Shown piece by piece: positions 9,565 through 15,311 of a stretch of DNA of 15,311 nucleotides (position 1 is the first letter of the stretch; each line of letters begins with the position of its first letter). Source of the DNA: Betaproteobacteria bacterium. Its GTDB lineage: Bacteria > Pseudomonadota > Gammaproteobacteria > Burkholderiales > SG8-39. Under the pieces are notes generated by a model, which saw only the letters and a list, made by a program, of their open reading frames with translations, was not told the origin of the DNA and made no database searches. The DNA lies in contig SCUH01000319.1 of the NCBI GenBank assembly GCA_004298295.1, positions 1-15,311 on the forward strand. The letters run 5' to 3'. Position numbers and translations under genes: made by a program.

Positions 9565-12264
9565 ATGACTATTGCGTTCCCACGCTTTGTTTTCGGCGGC
9601 TTGCTCCTGCTCGCCGCCGCGGCCGCGCTCGCCCAGGCGCTGCCCGAAAGGACAGCCAGCGTCGAGGGCGTCACCGAATACCGGCTGGCCAACGGCCTGC
9701 GCGTGCTCACCGTCCCGGACCCGAGCGCCGACACCGTCACCGTGCACCTCGCCTACCTCGTGGGCTCGCGCCACGAGGGCTACGGCGAGAAGGGCATGGC
9801 GCACCTGCTCGAGCACCTGCTGTTCAAGAGCTCCCTCAAGCACCCCAACATCTCGCTCGAACTCGACCGGCGCGGCGCGCGCCACAACGCCACCACCGCG
9901 TTCGATCGCACCACCTACTTCGAGACCCTGCCGGCGAGCGACGACAACCTCGACTGGGCGCTTGGGCTGGAAGCCGACCGCATGGTGAACGCCACCTTCT
10001 CGCCGCAGGACCTGGCGAGCGAGATGACCGTGGTGCGCAACGAATTCGAGATGCGCGAGAACGATCCCGGCGGCGTGCTCTTCGAGCGCATGCAGCGCCT
10101 GGCCTATGCCTGGCACAACTACGGCAACGCCATCATCGGCAACCGCGCCGACATCGAGCGCGTGCCGATCGAGCGGCTGCGCGCCTTCTACCGCACCTGG
10201 TACCAGCCGGACAACGCCGTGCTGATCCTCGGGGGCCGCTTCGACGAGGCACGCGCCCTCGAGAGGGTGGCGCACCATTTCGGCGCCCTGCCGCGCCCGG
10301 CGCGGGCGCTGCCCGAGCTCTATACCATCGAGCCGACACAGGATGGCGAGCGCAGCGTCACGCTGCGGCGCACGGGCGACACGCAGATGGTCGCCGCGCT
10401 GTACCGCGTCCCGGCCGCGGCCGATCCCGACTATCCGGCGCTCGAGCTGCTGGTGCATGCGCTCGGAGCCGCGCCCGCCGGGCGCCTGCACCGCGCGCTG
10501 GTGCAGAAGGGCCTGGCGAGCACGGTCTGGGGCGGCGAGCGCGCGATGCACGACCCGGGGTTCGTCCATTTCGGCGCGGCGCTCGGCAATGCGGCGGCGC
10601 TCGAGCCGGCGCGCGATGCGCTGCTCGCCGTGCTCGAGGGCATCGCGCGCGAGCCGATCCGCGCCGACGAGGTGGAGCGCGCCCGCACCGCGCTGCTCGG
10701 GGACATCGACAAGACGCAGACCGACCTGCAGGCGCTGATCCGCTGGCTCTCGGAATTCGCGGCGCTGGGCGACTGGCGGCTGTTTTACCTCTACCGCGAC
10801 CGCCTGCAGCAGGCAGGCGTCGCGGATGTGCAGCGCGTCGCCGAGCGCTACCTGCGGCCCGCCAACCGCGTGCTCGGCCTGTTCATTCCGACCGCGCAGC
10901 CCGAGCGTGCCGAGATCCCGCTGCGGCCCGACGTCGGCGCCGCGGTGGCGGACTACAAGGGACGCGAAGCCCCGGCAAGCGGCGAGGCCTTCGATCCGAC
11001 ACCGCAGAACGTCGAAGCGCGCCTGATCCGCCGCGAGCTGCCGAACGGCATCCGGCTCGCCCTGCTGCCGAAGAAGACGCGCGGCGCCACGGTGCAGGCC
11101 GTGCTCGCGCTTTACTGGGGCGACGAGGCGAGCAAGGCCGACCGCGCCACCGCCTGCTCGCTGGCGGGCGGCCTGCTGATGCGCGGCACGCGCCGGCACA
11201 ACCGCACCGAGCTGCGCGATGCCTTCGACAAGCTCAAGGCGACGGTCCAGGCCGGCGTCAGCGGCGCCGGCCTGGAGGCGCGCCGCGACAGCCTCGAGCC
11301 GACGCTGCGCCTGCTGGCCGAAGTGCTGCGCGAGCCGGCGTTCCCCGCCGACGAGTTCGAGCAGCTCAGGCGCGCCCGGCTCACCAGCGCCGAGTCGCAG
11401 CTGAGCGACCCGGAAGCGATCGCCGACGAGCGCCTGCAGCGCCACCTGGCGCCGTATCCGCGCGGCCACTGGCTCGCGCCGCAGAGCACCGCCGAGCGCA
11501 TCGCCGAGCTGAACACGGCCACCCTCGAAGAGGCGCGCCGCTGTTACGGCGACCTGGTGGGCGCGACCGGGGCGACGTTCGTCGCGGTGGGGGATTTCGA
11601 TCCCGAGGCGCTGACGCAGCTCGTCGCCGAACTGTTCGGCGACTGGCAGAGCCCGCGACCGTTCACGCGCATCGCGAACCGGCATTTCGATCAGCCGCGC
11701 ATCGACGAGGAGGTGCGCACGCCGGACAAGGCGAACGCGGCGCTGCGCGCCGGCCTCAATCTCAAGCTGCGCGACGACCATCCCGATTTCCCCGCGCTGG
11801 TACTCGGCAGCTACCTCCTCGGCGGCACCTCCACGGCGCGGCTGCCGGCGCGCATCCGCGAGAAGGACGGGCTGTCCTACAGCATCTACTCGCATTTCAG
11901 CGCCAGTTCGCTCGACGAGAGCGCCAGTTTCGGCATCGAGGCGACGTTCGCGCCGCAGAACAAGCAGCGCGTCGAACAGGGCGTGGCCGAGGAGCTGGCA
12001 CGCGCCCTGGCCGAGGGCTTCAGCGAGGACGAGGTCGCCGCGGCGAAAAAGAGCCTGCTCGATGCGCGCCGCCTGGGGCGCGCGCGCGATCGCACGCTCG
12101 CGGGGCGGCTGTCGAACTACACCTTCCTCGGGCGCCGTTTCGACTGGGACGTGGACTTCGAGAGCCGCATCGCCGCGCTCACCCCGGTCGCGGTGCACGA
12201 CGCGCTGCGCCGGCACCTCGATCCGGCGAAGCTGTCGGTGCTGAAGGCGGGCGACTTCCGCTAG
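9565..12264 (+). CDS. Secreted M16 (pitrilysin-family) zinc metallopeptidase, two-domain
   Basis: An 899-residue peptidase with a signal peptide (hydrophobic run to about residue 24, ALAQA), so probably periplasmic. The N-terminal M16 domain carries the inverted zinc motif H80-L-L-E83-H84 and the third ligand in VVRNEFEMREN (E160), 76 residues on, as in the family. The C-terminal M16 half (from about residue 480) lacks HxxEH but keeps the substrate-binding segment GGTSTARLPARIREKDGLSYSIYS. This one-active, one-inactive layout is usual for single-chain M16 enzymes, which degrade peptides inside a closed chamber. The ATG is one base after the azlD stop (TGACATG) with no Shine-Dalgarno of its own, implying translation coupled to azlCD. 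It converges on the acetyltransferase gene with a 19-bp gap. Confidence 0.95.
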   Translation: MTIAFPRFVFGGLLLLAAAAALAQALPERTASVEGVTEYRLANGLRVLTVPDPSADTVTVHLAYLVGSRHEGYGEKGMAHLLEHLLFKSSLKHPNISLELDRRGARHNATTAFDRTTYFETLPASDDNLDWALGLEADRMVNATFSPQDLASEMTVVRNEFEMRENDPGGVLFERMQRLAYAWHNYGNAIIGNRADIERVPIERLRAFYRTWYQPDNAVLILGGRFDEARALERVAHHFGALPRPARALPELYTIEPTQDGERSVTLRRTGDTQMVAALYRVPAAADPDYPALELLVHALGAAPAGRLHRALVQKGLASTVWGGERAMHDPGFVHFGAALGNAAALEPARDALLAVLEGIAREPIRADEVERARTALLGDIDKTQTDLQALIRWLSEFAALGDWRLFYLYRDRLQQAGVADVQRVAERYLRPANRVLGLFIPTAQPERAEIPLRPDVGAAVADYKGREAPASGEAFDPTPQNVEARLIRRELPNGIRLALLPKKTRGATVQAVLALYWGDEASKADRATACSLAGGLLMRGTRRHNRTELRDAFDKLKATVQAGVSGAGLEARRDSLEPTLRLLAEVLREPAFPADEFEQLRRARLTSAESQLSDPEAIADERLQRHLAPYPRGHWLAPQSTAERIAELNTATLEEARRCYGDLVGATGATFVAVGDFDPEALTQLVAELFGDWQSPRPFTRIANRHFDQPRIDEEVRTPDKANAALRAGLNLKLRDDHPDFPALVLGSYLLGGTSTARLPARIREKDGLSYSIYSHFSASSLDESASFGIEATFAPQNKQRVEQGVAEELARALAEGFSEDEVAAAKKSLLDARRLGRARDRTLAGRLSNYTFLGRRFDWDVDFESRIAALTPVAVHDALRRHLDPAKLSVLKAGDFR

Positions 12265-12283
12265 CGGCGCGGCCGCGCGCGGC

Positions 12284-12811
12284 TCACGCCGCCGGAAGTT
12301 GGGGCGGCTGCGGGTGCAATCGCGCCATGGCGAGCGCATCCACCAGCACGCCCCGGCGCAGGGCGAATGCGCGGTGCGTGCCTTCGATCTCGAAGCCGAA
12401 CCTGCGATACAGCCCGATGGCCGGCGCGTTGTCGGTGTAGACGGTCAGCTCGAGGCGCAGATAACCGACCCAGTTGTCCGACCAGTCGAGCAGCCGGCGC
12501 ATCATTTCGCTGCCCACCCCGCGCCGCTGCCACGCCGTGCCGACCGACAGGCCGAGGCCGGCACAATGTCGCCGGCGCACGTGCTTGCCGAGCGGAAACA
12601 CACCGGCGCTTCCCACCACTTCGGCATCGCTCACGGCGACGAGATGGATCGCATCCTGGTCGGTCGTCTGCTGCTCGAGGCGCGCGCGCCAGAGCTCCGC
12701 CGTCGGATAAGGCAGCTGCAGCAGGCCCCCGAACACGGCCTCGTCGGCCATCAGCCGGGCGAACGCCTCGGCGTCGGTGGGCACGGCGCGGCGGAAGATG
12801 AGGTTTTTCAT
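12284..12811 (-). CDS. GNAT family N-acetyltransferase, YhhY-like
   Basis: A 175-residue acetyl-CoA-dependent acetyltransferase. The acetyl-CoA loop is QRRGVGSEMMRRLLDW (about 95-110), and the strand after it, LRLELTVYTDNAPAIGLYRRFGFEIEGTHRAFALRRGVLVDALAMARL, closely follows E. coli YhhY (AaaT), an L-amino-acid N-acetyltransferase. LQLPYPTAELWRARL (31-45) also matches that subgroup. The substrate is inferred from family only. The start at 12811 (MKNLIFRRAV) is chosen because YhhY begins at the same point (MSEIVIRHAE). An in-frame ATG at 12850 would add 13 residues; neither has a strong ribosome site. The long palindrome lies directly upstream, so the gene probably has its own promoter or reads through from mscL. 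Confidence 0.9.
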   Translation of the reverse strand: MKNLIFRRAVPTDAEAFARLMADEAVFGGLLQLPYPTAELWRARLEQQTTDQDAIHLVAVSDAEVVGSAGVFPLGKHVRRRHCAGLGLSVGTAWQRRGVGSEMMRRLLDWSDNWVGYLRLELTVYTDNAPAIGLYRRFGFEIEGTHRAFALRRGVLVDALAMARLHPQPPQLPAA

Positions 12812-12848
12812 CTGGCTTTGGCGCTCAACGTACGTGGCCTCGTTCGCC

Positions 12849-12861
12849 ATTGAAAATCAAT
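12849..12861. repeat. AT-rich short palindrome beside hairpin copy 2
   Basis: ATTGA-AAA-TCAAT directly abuts the long hairpin at 12862-12910. It occupies the same place relative to the hairpin as the AT palindrome at 825-838 does for copy 1, when copy 2 is read on the minus strand. It overlaps the alternative start of the acetyltransferase gene at 12850. Confidence 0.5.
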
Positions 12862-12910
12862 CTCGGCTTTTCTGACCGGATCGCCTCGCGATCCGGTCAG
12901 AAAAGCCGAG
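12862..12910. repeat. Perfect 23-bp inverted repeat (long hairpin), copy 2
   Basis: The arms are 12862-12884 and 12888-12910, fully complementary over 23 bp with CTC between them. The outer 11 bp equal those of copy 1 (773-820). Overall 17 of 23 arm positions agree, and at the other six both arms have changed together. It lies after the mscL stop and before the acetyltransferase gene, both on the minus strand. On that strand it is followed by ATTGATTTTC, only moderately T-rich, so it is at best a weak intrinsic terminator. Confidence 0.9.
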
Positions 12911-12940
12911 ACCGGGGGAAAAAGCAACGACATGGAAGCG

Positions 12941-13342
12941 TCACCGTTCTGCCCCCGCCCTGCTTTCCTTCAACAAATCCCGGATCTCCTCCAGCAGCAC
13001 TTCCTGCCGCGGCGGTGCCGGCGCCGCGGCAGGCGCGGGCGGCGCCTGCTCGCGCTTGAGCCGGTTGATCAGCTTCACCATGAGAAAGATCGCCCAGGCG
13101 ATGATCAGGAAGTCGAGGCAGGTCTGGACGAACTTGCCGTACTTGACGGTGGCCGAGCCGATCCTGATCGCGAGGCCAGCGAAATCGAGGCCGCCGACCA
13201 GGGCGCCGACGACCGGCATCACCAGGTCTTCGACCACCGAGCTGACGATCTTGCCGAACGCGGCGCCGATGATCACGCCCACCGCGAGATCCACCACGTT
13301 GCCCTTGACCGCGAACTCGCGAAACTCCCTGGCCATGCTCAT
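12941..13342 (-). CDS. mscL: Large-conductance mechanosensitive channel MscL
   Basis: A 133-residue inner-membrane channel (E. coli MscL has 136) that opens at high membrane tension to release solutes on osmotic downshock. The start MSMAREFREFAVKGNVVDLAVGVIIGAAFGKIVSSVVEDLVMPVVG covers the N-terminal helix and TM1, with the gate region GNVVDLAVGVIIGAAFG well conserved. TM2 is FVQTCLDFLIIAWAIFLMVKLINRL (about 71-95), and the C-terminal helix EEIRDLLKE is kept after an Ala/Pro-rich linker. Between the two helices the periplasmic loop is short. The ATG at 13342 is chosen by family length; the open frame runs on into greB. Only 10 bp separate it from the greB stop, so the two are probably co-transcribed. 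Confidence 0.96.
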   Translation of the reverse strand: MSMAREFREFAVKGNVVDLAVGVIIGAAFGKIVSSVVEDLVMPVVGALVGGLDFAGLAIRIGSATVKYGKFVQTCLDFLIIAWAIFLMVKLINRLKREQAPPAPAAAPAPPRQEVLLEEIRDLLKESRAGAER

Positions 13343-13352
13343 GCGGCCCCCC

Positions 13353-13904
13353 CTACTCGATGGCTGCGTAATGCACTGCGAGAATTTCGAGTTCCTCGGC
13401 GCCGGCGGGACTGCGCAGCAGCACGCGATCGCCTGCGCGCGCCTTGAGCAGCGCCTTCGCGATCGGCGAGATCCAGGACACGCGCCCCTTGGCCGGGTCG
13501 ACCTCGTCGAGGCCGACGATGGTGACACTGCGCTCGCCGCCCGCGCGTGAAGCGACGGTGACGGTGGCGCCGAAGAACACCTGGTCGCTTTCGCGGCCGG
13601 CAGAGTGCACCACTTCGCAGGCCTCCAGCCGCTTGATCAGGAAGCGCACGCGGCAGTCGATCTCGCGCAGCCGCTTCTTGCCGTAGATATAGTCGCCGTT
13701 CTCCGAGCGGTCGCCGTTGGCGGCCGCCCAGGTCACGGTCTGCACCACGCGCGGGCGCTCGTCCTCGACCAGCGCGCGCAGCTCGGCCTTGAGGCGCGCG
13801 AAGCCCGCGGGCGAGATGTAATTCTTGCCGCGCGGCGGCGCCGGCGCCGGTTCGGGCCCGGAATCGTCGCCGCCGTCGGGTTCGCGCTGGAAAGCCTTCG
13901 ACAT
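13353..13904 (-). CDS. greB: Transcript cleavage factor GreB
   Basis: A 183-residue Gre factor that rescues backtracked RNA polymerase by stimulating cleavage of the 3' end of the nascent RNA. The coiled-coil tip carries the acidic residues in NGDRSENGDYIYGKKRLREID (D65, E68), followed by CRVRFLIKRLEACEVV; GKKRLREID with R-R-x-R-F-L-like sequence marks GreB rather than GreA. The C-terminal FKBP-like domain is VFFGATVTV, VTIVGLDEVDPAKGRVSWISPIAKALLKARAGDRVLLRSPAGAEELEI. It is longer than E. coli GreB (158) because of an N-terminal extension rich in Asp, Gly and Pro (about 8-26). The ATG at 13904 gives MSKAFQRE; further upstream in-frame ATGs reach the divergent ankyrin gene and are less likely. 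Confidence 0.95.
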   Translation of the reverse strand: MSKAFQREPDGGDDSGPEPAPAPPRGKNYISPAGFARLKAELRALVEDERPRVVQTVTWAAANGDRSENGDYIYGKKRLREIDCRVRFLIKRLEACEVVHSAGRESDQVFFGATVTVASRAGGERSVTIVGLDEVDPAKGRVSWISPIAKALLKARAGDRVLLRSPAGAEELEILAVHYAAIE

Positions 13905-13987
13905 GGCGCCGATTCTACCCGCGGCGCACTTGCCAGCCGCACCCCGAAGCGCAGAAAATCCCGCCTCCACTCCACGAGAGGCATCCC

Positions 13988-14710
13988 ATGGCTGGTTCCC
14001 CATCCGCCGATCAGGAAGACCTGCTGTCGCGGCTGCGCGTGCGCGAGGTCGCGATCTTCTGCCTCATCGCGCTCATCGCGGTGGTCGCCAATCTGCCGCG
14101 CGAGTGGATCCAGGACGCGCTCGGCGTCGACTACGCGATCCTCTACGGCGTGCTCGGATCGCTGGTGGTGATCGCGCTGTTCCTGTATCTCAAGTTCTTC
14201 TTCTTCCTCGCCGTGGTGCTGCTGATCGCCGGCGCCAACCTGCCGGAACAGATCGCCGAGGGTTTCGGCATCTCCAAGGTGCCGCTGGTGCTCGCGCTGG
14301 TGGCGATGGTCGGGGTCTCGCTCATCAACGCCGTGGTCAAGCTGATGCCGACCGGCCTCGAACCCAAGCCGCGGGAACGCAGCCCCGAGGGCGTGCGCGC
14401 GATGTTCTACGCCATCGAGAGGAACAACCCGGTGTACGCGCAGAAGGTCCTGGCGATGAATTTCGACCCCAACCTGGTGCACGAGAACGGCTACACGCCG
14501 CTCGCCTACGCCGCCCTCAAGGGCAACGCACAGCTGGTGGAGCTCTTCCTGCGCTACGGCGCCGATCCGACCGGCAAGACGCGCGACGGCGACACGCCGG
14601 TCGAGCTCGCGCTGCGCAAGGGCCATACCGAGGCCGCGGACCTGCTGCGCCGGGCGCGCCAGGCCGCCGAAGCGCGGCTGGCCGCGGAGCGGCCGGCGGG
14701 CGCCGCCTGA
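13988..14710 (+). CDS. Membrane protein with C-terminal ankyrin repeats
   Basis: A 240-residue protein with two parts. Residues 19-117 hold about four hydrophobic helices (about 19-36, 50-68, 69-84, 98-117), including the very aromatic LKFFFFLAVVLLI. Residues 133-226 hold ankyrin-type repeats: a degenerate one (133-163), then NGYTPLAYAALKGNAQLVELFLRYGADPTGK (167-197) and DGDTPVELALRKGHTEAADLLRRA (200-223). The soluble repeats would face the cytoplasm if both ends are inside, and ankyrin repeats bind proteins; the partner is unknown. The last 15 residues are Ala-rich. The ATG at 13988 follows GAGAGG at a suitable distance. It is divergent from greB with an 83-bp gap, and its stop is eight bases before a LexA-like box. 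Confidence 0.88.
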   Translation: MAGSPSADQEDLLSRLRVREVAIFCLIALIAVVANLPREWIQDALGVDYAILYGVLGSLVVIALFLYLKFFFFLAVVLLIAGANLPEQIAEGFGISKVPLVLALVAMVGVSLINAVVKLMPTGLEPKPRERSPEGVRAMFYAIERNNPVYAQKVLAMNFDPNLVHENGYTPLAYAALKGNAQLVELFLRYGADPTGKTRDGDTPVELALRKGHTEAADLLRRARQAAEARLAAERPAGAA

Positions 14711-14718
14711 GGCCCTGA

Positions 14719-14738
14719 TACTGTATACTTATACAGTC
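14719..14738. promoter_or_regulatory. LexA (SOS) box
   Basis: The core at 14721-14736, CTGTATACTTATACAG, is CTGT-N8-ACAG with 7-bp perfect arms. It agrees with the E. coli SOS consensus at 14 of 16 core positions and 17 of 20 over the extended box. A TATACT (14724-14729) inside the box could be a -10 element. The only downstream plus-strand gene seen is nrdJ, 274 bp away. Confidence 0.65.
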
Positions 14739-14839
14739 CAGTGCTAGTGTGGGGCGGGTTGCTCGCTGCGGCGCAACAACCCCTTGTGGATTCAACCGCA
14801 TAGCGCAGCCTGTCCCCGCCGGCGCCGCGCCGGAGCCAG

Positions 14840-14855
14840 GCACTAGATCTAGTAG
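14840..14855. promoter_or_regulatory. NrdR box 1
   Basis: GCACTAGATCTAGTAG contains the perfect palindrome ACTAGATCTAGT (14842-14853). It matches the NrdR-box consensus ACACWAKATSTWGTGT at 13 of 16 positions. NrdR is the ATP/dATP-sensing repressor of ribonucleotide reductase genes. It lies 155 bp before the nrdJ start and 31 bp, centre to centre, from box 2. Confidence 0.8.
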
Positions 14856-14870
14856 GTCGAAAGGCCACGA

Positions 14871-14886
14871 CGACAAAATGTTGTGT
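14871..14886. promoter_or_regulatory. NrdR box 2
   Basis: CGACAAAATGTTGTGT matches the NrdR-box consensus at 13 of 16 positions; the right half ATGTTGTGT is complete. Its centre is 31 bp from that of box 1, about three helical turns, the usual spacing of paired NrdR boxes. A weak promoter could overlap it: TTGTGT (14881-14886), 18 bases, AATACT (14905-14910). Confidence 0.75.
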
Positions 14887-14913
14887 TTTCAATCGCCTAT
14901 GTGCAATACTTGA

Positions 14914-15009
14914 TGTGAGACAAGAATTCGAAAACGCGCTGCGTCCGAGAACCTTCGAATCGGTAAATTGGACGCCTCGCAGCATCCCAACAGACCGGAA
15001 AGAAAAAAG
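14914..15009 (+). promoter_or_regulatory. Structured 5' leader of nrdJ (candidate cis-regulatory RNA)
   Basis: About 95 bases before the nrdJ start can fold as a hairpin: GCTGC (14938-14942) with GCAGC (14979-14983), then GTCC (14943-14946) with GGAC (14970-14973), leaving a 5-nt bulge on the 3' side. ATTCGAA (14926-14932), outside this hairpin, is complementary to TTCGAAT (14954-14960) in its loop, which would make a pseudoknot. The end of the leader is A-rich and includes the ribosome site. From memory, a structured RNA motif named after nrdJ has been reported upstream of such genes in proteobacteria; I cannot confirm that this is it. Confidence 0.45.
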
Positions 15010-15311
15010 ATGAATACATCACAAGCCGGCGGCATCGCACCCGAGCTCGTACTCACCGAACAGGAAATCTGCCGCGACGCGCTGATCGAGAAATACGCCA
15101 AGGGCAAGGAAAGCTCCGCCGAGGACGTGCGCCGCCGCGTCGCGCGCGCCCTCGCCCAGGCCGAGCCCGAAGATCGCCGCGCGCACTGGGAAAAGCGCTT
15201 TCTCGGCGCGCTCGAGGAAGGCTTCATTCCCGCGGGCCGCATCAACTCGGCGGCCGGCATCCAGATGCAGGCCACGCTGATCAACTGCTTCGTGCAGCCG
15301 GTGGGCGACTC
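15010..15311 (+). CDS. nrdJ: Class II (adenosylcobalamin-dependent) ribonucleotide reductase, 5' part
   Basis: The first 100 residues of a gene that runs off the right edge. The enzyme makes deoxynucleotides from ribonucleotides using vitamin B12 as radical source, so it works with or without oxygen. The segment LIEKYAKGKESSAEDVRRRVARALAQ is the N-terminal region of proteobacterial NrdJ, and FIPAGRINSAAGIQMQATLINCFVQPVGD matches the start of its catalytic barrel; C93 in INCFVQPV is probably the first of the redox cysteines at the active site. There is no N-terminal ATP-cone in what is seen. The ATG at 15010 follows GGAAAGA. It is preceded by two NrdR boxes, a LexA-like box and a foldable leader. 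Confidence 0.92.
   Translation, partial: MNTSQAGGIAPELVLTEQEICRDALIEKYAKGKESSAEDVRRRVARALAQAEPEDRRAHWEKRFLGALEEGFIPAGRINSAAGIQMQATLINCFVQPVGD

Larger units (their letters stand above)
14711..15009 (+). other. Intergenic regulatory region between the ankyrin gene and nrdJ
   Basis: This 299-bp non-coding stretch is the longest gene-free part of the window. In order it holds the LexA-like box, a possible stem GGGTTG (14757-14762) with CAACCC (about 14776-14782), a GC-rich hairpin CCGGCG-CCG-CGCCGG (14819-14833), the two NrdR boxes, a weak promoter and the structured leader. Its base composition falls toward AT at its right end, unlike the genes on either side. No convincing open reading frame was found in it. 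Confidence 0.7.

Noticed and set aside
9511..12339. A 942-codon open frame on the minus strand
   Set aside because: It is the complement of the M16 peptidase gene, which has a signal peptide and full zinc motifs; the antisense product shows no recognisable domain.
14735..14750. A third NrdR-like site overlapping the LexA-like box
   Set aside because: Only the right half (CTAGTGT) fits; the left half is poor, and it lies 105 bp from box 1, far from the usual spacing.
14741..14803. A 20-codon GTG-started frame right after the LexA-like box
   Set aside because: It has no ribosome site, begins four bases after the box with no room for a leader, and shows no signal or membrane pattern.
14819..14833. 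GC-rich hairpin CCGGCG-CCG-CGCCGG as terminator of the ankyrin gene
   Set aside because: No T tract follows, and such short GC palindromes are expected by chance in DNA this rich in G and C.
14711..15009. Cobalamin riboswitch upstream of the B12-dependent reductase
   Set aside because: The conserved B12-box sequence and the other invariant segments of that riboswitch could not be found, although GCCAGG occurs at 14835-14840.

Overview
The window is a GC-rich, densely coded stretch of bacterial chromosome. The gene families suggest a proteobacterium, most likely a betaproteobacterium: an HtpG gene behind a sigma-32-type promoter, a long GreB, a YhhY-like acetyltransferase, an orphan ABC_sub_bind periplasmic protein, and a class II (B12-dependent) ribonucleotide reductase behind NrdR-type boxes. 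This is inferred from family content and motifs; no rRNA or other phylogenetic marker is present. No tRNA, rRNA, CRISPR array, insertion sequence, phage gene or integrase was seen. It reads as core or housekeeping DNA, with most of the novelty in the intergenic regions.

Layout. (1) 2-709, +: the C-terminal catalytic part of a prolyl oligopeptidase cut by the window edge. (2) 773-838: a perfect long palindrome between convergent genes. (3) 863-2671, -: an orphan GspE/PilB-type ATPase, divergent from a UMF1/Atg22-like MFS transporter (2703-3983, +). (4) 4045-4440, +: a small secreted protein of unknown function, convergent with an orphan ABC_sub_bind protein (4497-5483, -). (5) A divergent antioxidant pair, OsmC (-) and a Prx5-type peroxiredoxin (+), with a small palindrome between them. 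(6) htpG (-) with a recognisable heat-shock promoter. (7) azlC-azlD-M16 peptidase (+), tightly packed and probably co-transcribed. (8) greB-mscL (-), a second copy of the long palindrome, then a GNAT acetyltransferase (-). (9) A membrane-anchored ankyrin protein (+). (10) A 299-bp regulatory region leading into nrdJ, which runs off the right edge.

The most interesting parts are non-coding. Two 48-49 bp perfect palindromes lie 12 kb apart. They share their outer 11 bp and flanking sequence, but differ at six stem positions, and at each one both arms have changed so that pairing is kept. This suggests a dispersed, structure-constrained repeat family. The region before nrdJ combines a near-consensus LexA (SOS) box, two NrdR boxes whose centres are 31 bp apart, and a 5' leader able to form a pseudoknot. 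Together these suggest layered control of deoxynucleotide synthesis by DNA damage, nucleotide status and possibly an RNA element.

Stress themes recur across the window: heat shock (htpG), peroxides (OsmC, Prx5), osmotic downshock (mscL), stalled transcription (greB) and DNA damage or dNTP supply (nrdJ). There is no sign that these genes form one operon.
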